From Owenia fusiformis (Eukaryota; Annelida; Polychaeta; Sabellida; Oweniidae), in the NCBI GenBank assembly GCA_903813345.2, contig CAIIXF020000010.1, positions 13,583,181 through 13,647,180 of the forward strand: a stretch of DNA of 64,000 nucleotides. The letters run 5' to 3'. The position numbers were made by a program, and so were the translations under genes. The notes below the pieces were generated by a model. It did no database searches, was not told the origin of the DNA, and worked only from the letters and a program-made list of their open reading frames with translations. Positions 60,990 to 64,000 of the stretch are shown here, in pieces (within the stretch, counting starts at the first letter, position 1; each line of letters starts with the position of its first letter).

Positions 60990-61070
60990 AATAATGGTGA
61001 TTTAGTTGTGCAAGCTGCTTAGATAGAAGAAATCACATTCAAAGCAATATGGCTGAGAAGAAAAGTTCAA
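60990..61070 (+). CDS. First coding exon of an unidentified plus-strand gene (partial)
   Basis: Acceptor TTTATTTTCAG, 59 bases of leader, then ATG at 61049 in AAGCAATATGGCTGAGAAGA, encoding MAEKKSS before the donor TCAA|GTAAGT (phase 1). Only seven residues are visible, too few to identify the protein. It joins the leader exon ending at 59974. The rest of the gene must lie beyond 64000 or in exons I could not recognise. Confidence 0.55.
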
Positions 61071-61404
61071 GTAAGTGGTCTTTTAATACATTAGCAGAGG
61101 GAGAGTCTCTATATTGACTTGATGCAGGATAAATATTATTTTTTCTGCAGTTATGTTTATAGAGCAGATTTAGAAGTTAATTAGGTTGTATGATTCTTGT
61201 GCAATTGATTGTTTTTAAATATCAAATATCAACCAGTTTGATTGTAGCATAGCAGTTTCTGTATAATCTAATCAGTAGCTACATGAAAATATATTCAGGA
61301 TATTTTATGTCACTGGTCAAAAAAGGATATGGTAATTTAATTAAAAGACTGCTCGTGATTGCAAATAAAGCAAGTGATGTTAAGGTTGTAATAGGCAACT
61401 TAAG

Positions 61405-61611
61405 CAGTGATCTCTACAGGATTTTTTTCTCAAGTGGGTGCAAAATTCTCATTTTCATAATTCAGACCAAAATTGGTTAAAACATGCCCATTTTTCATTA
61501 TTTTTCTCATTTTCAAGTGGGTGCAAATGGATTTTCAGGTGGGTGCAATCCTATTTTCAAAGTTTCAGGTGGGTGCTGCGCCCACTTGCTTTAATGCTGG
61601 GGAGATCACTG
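61405..61611. mobile_element. hAT-like MITE, CAGTGATCTC ends
   Basis: CAGTGATCTCTACAGG at left, GGGGAGATCACTG at right; inside, GGTGGGTGCAA repeats. Opposite orientation to the copy at 22609-22814. Confidence 0.7.
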
Positions 61612-62008
61612 ATAAGAAAAACAAGAATATATAAACTGACAAGGAGTTCAAAGGCATGAGGTGTATTTTGTTTATTGCAATATCAGTAGAAGTAAAACAT
61701 GTGGAGATGTAAATAATACTATAAGATAGGAATATTATGATAGTAAAGATGGCATCTTAGTTGTTTTTTGCTATGACTTTCCACATCAACATCAGCTTGC
61801 ACTGAACTCATATAGTACTTTTCAGTACATATATAGTCTTGTTTACAAGCATAGAAGAGTGATCAGACCAGAGCTAATTTTATTAAGGCAATTTGACTAT
61901 GGATGGTTTTCTAGCTTGTATGGGTGACATCATCTGGGCATCAGACCTGGGGTATCAGCATTTCCCAACATTCAAGAAACTAATGCATAGAAGAACTTAG
62001 CATTTGAA

Positions 62009-62290
62009 GACATATTTTGACAGAAACATGTGACATTTCGGTTCAGACCTCGATTGAAGACACATTTTGACTGAAACATGTGACATATCGGTTCAGACCT
62101 CGATTGAAGACATATTTTGACTGAAACATGTAACATTTCGGTTGAGAACTCATGCATTGGAGACATATTTTGACTGAAGCATGTGACATTTCGGTTCAGA
62201 ACTATTGCATTTGAAGACATATTTTGACCAAAAGATATAAAAGTAATGCGTTGTGGACATATTTGACAAGTTCAGAAATAATGCACCAAA
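62009..62290. repeat. About 60 bp tandem repeat, four to five units
   Basis: Units contain GACATATTTTGACTGAAACA, TGTGACATTTCGGTTCAGA and CCTCGATTGAA with increasing divergence toward 62290. Located in the first coding intron of the unidentified gene; the 82-codon minus-strand ORF across it is a by-product. Confidence 0.85.
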
Positions 62291-64000
62291 GACAAATTTT
62301 GACCAAAACATGTAAAATTCAGGTAATACTCTGTTGAGAAAATACTTAGGAGATCACTGAATGTAGTTGCCTTGTTTAGGTACTTAGCTTTAGCCCTGGT
62401 AGATTGTAACATTGTGATTGTGGCCAACTCTTTATCCAGGTTACTGTAACAGCTGTCCATGGGTTGTATTTTACCTGAACTTACCTGTTGACGACTTTAT
62501 CCTACCTGTATTGTATTAGTTTCATGATTATTGTTGATAACAGTTGTGCTCACAGTCATTACAATTAAATGTAATTTATTCGCAGTTTTGCACTGTTAAG
62601 AGCTAGTAGAAATATGTAGTTTAGTTATTATTTTATGTTCATGTATTTTTCAAACTTGAGAGTTCTCAAATAAGGTAGGCAATATCTTTTTTGATACAAA
62701 GCATAATTTTTAATGATTTACCAAACTTATATTAAAGAACAATCGTTTTTTGTTATAACTTCTTCTGCCGCTTGAATAACAAATGCAAAGGATCATAATG
62801 TTTTTTAGAGATGATAAAAAACTTGAAAACTGCCACACATAATTATGGTTCTAACAAATCAAATAATGTATTGCTTCAGCATCATATTGTTTAATCACCT
62901 GGGCTTAGGACCGTTTTCTCTAGCTTTGTAAATATATGTACCTTCTTGAATTGAAACAGGTGACTTTTGAAGGTCGCACATGCTCAAAATCTTTCAGATA
63001 AAGGGGATTCAGTTTGCTTAAACATTCTCAAAATACTTTCCTGTTTGATGTAACTTTGAAATGCAAACAAATTATGACAAGCTTTAGATATGATTTCTTT
63101 TGTGAAGAAATACCTTTTTAGAACAAATATCAACAATTTCGTTTAAGGATGACCAGTTTTTATAGTCTCAATGAAGAGACTGATTCTGTAGGTAGGTGAA
63201 AATTATATTGTATTCTGAATCTTCTGAATCTTAAAATGTTTAATTTATTGTTTGATGGTAAATTTTGATGGTAAGTCTATGTATAGGTACATATCTAGTA
63301 ATACATGCCTCTCTGGCTCTAACAGGGAGCAGGACAATTAGGGTTCAACTCTTATATTCAAGGTGTATAAAAACCTAATAGATGGAAATCTGTTTATATC
63401 TTAATTGTTGTTTAGGATTTATTAGAATTGGAACATGTTATCTTAATGAGAAGTTGTTAGTGTCATGCACTCGAGGATTAAGAACTCTTATGGCTTCTGT
63501 TTACCATCTTCATCAGTAATGCTGTTTTTCATTTCACTTAGTATAAAAAATAATTTGTTTGGTGCATAAATATGCAAGAGTTCCAGACTGTACCTGGGAA
63601 TCTAAAATGGAATCACTTTGTGAGAATATTTAATTGTCTACATTTTAGAATGCCCGTACTCATCTCCATGCTTATATTTAATTTGGCTCGTATATTTGAT
63701 TCTTGAGAATTTTCATTTTTTCGTCCCATCCTCTTGCCATAGGCACTGTCCTGTACATAAGACAATTAGAGCCAGAATTGATAAACATTTGATAAAAAGT
63801 CAGTCATATGAGAAATTATGAGACCTGAAAAAGGGCCAATTTTCTCAAAAGGAAGCTGACGTCTTATGGGCTTTCTTGGAGTCGTAATGACTTTGGTTGC
63901 GTTAATGCATTATACATCCCTGAGAAAATAAATCCATGTTCAGTATTCACCTTGAACTCAAAATCACCCACGATTTCGAGGTGGAAAGCTTGTAGGAGGC

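Larger units (their letters stand above)
61071..64000. other. Intron-like stretch to the right edge; no exon recognised
   Basis: Apart from the MITE and the tandem repeat listed, this AT-rich sequence shows nothing I can support. A CTGATTCTGTAG|GTAGGT stretch near 63186 looks donor-like, but no convincing exon or reading frame comes with it. Confidence 0.4.

Overview
This window is spliced nuclear DNA from an animal. Long introns with GT-AG borders (one GC-AG), an axonemal dynein heavy chain, prefoldin 2, a PROSER3-like gene and a modular extracellular protease indicate a bilaterian. The repeats are small cut-and-paste elements with TA target sites, hAT-like MITEs, elements with minisatellite cores, and GACGGACGG runs ending in AGCTCAC-type palindromes. 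They resemble repeats I know from marine invertebrates, especially bivalves and other lophotrochozoans. The species cannot be fixed from sequence alone.

Layout. 1-9453 (minus): the first 18 coding exons (927 residues) of an outer-arm axonemal dynein heavy chain of the DNAH5/DNAH8 class, running off the left edge. About 10.2-17 kb: no coding exon recognised; it holds a MITE carrying a 2.8 kb transposon that itself contains two large palindromes. 17002-28014 (plus): a PROSER3-like gene, 12 exons, first coding exon not found. Its last intron hosts an opposite-strand two-exon gene for a secreted protein with four VOC (glyoxalase-fold) modules (23827-26409). 28793-52728 (minus): a 16-exon gene whose exons join in frame to 1578 residues: signal peptide, chitin-binding-like domain, proline-rich region, four PAN/apple-like Cys modules, mucin-like Thr/Ala/Pro linkers and three trypsin-fold protease domains. 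55394-58753 (minus): complete three-exon prefoldin subunit 2. From about 59.9 kb (plus): 5' noncoding exon and first short coding exon of an unidentified gene that continues past the right edge.

The protease gene's introns carry most of the unusual structure. Two different minisatellites, a 32 bp unit repeated about 25 times and a 114 bp unit repeated about 15 times, lie at the same intron position in protease modules 1 and 2. Each resembles the adjoining exon-intron junction, the one encoding the catalytic-His segment and its 5' splice site, as if seeded by it. Other introns hold a 3.7 kb tandem element with a GC-rich 1.5 kb inserted element, a 2.9 kb element with 390 bp inverted ends and a 'CCCAGAAGCTATA' core, and arrays rich in AGGTCA/TGACCT hexamers.

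I found no tRNA, rRNA, CRISPR array, retrovirus-like or LTR element. The protease protein and its junction-derived arrays are the best candidates for something undescribed. Domain calls rest on reading motifs by eye, and exon joins were checked for reading phase and splice sites by hand.
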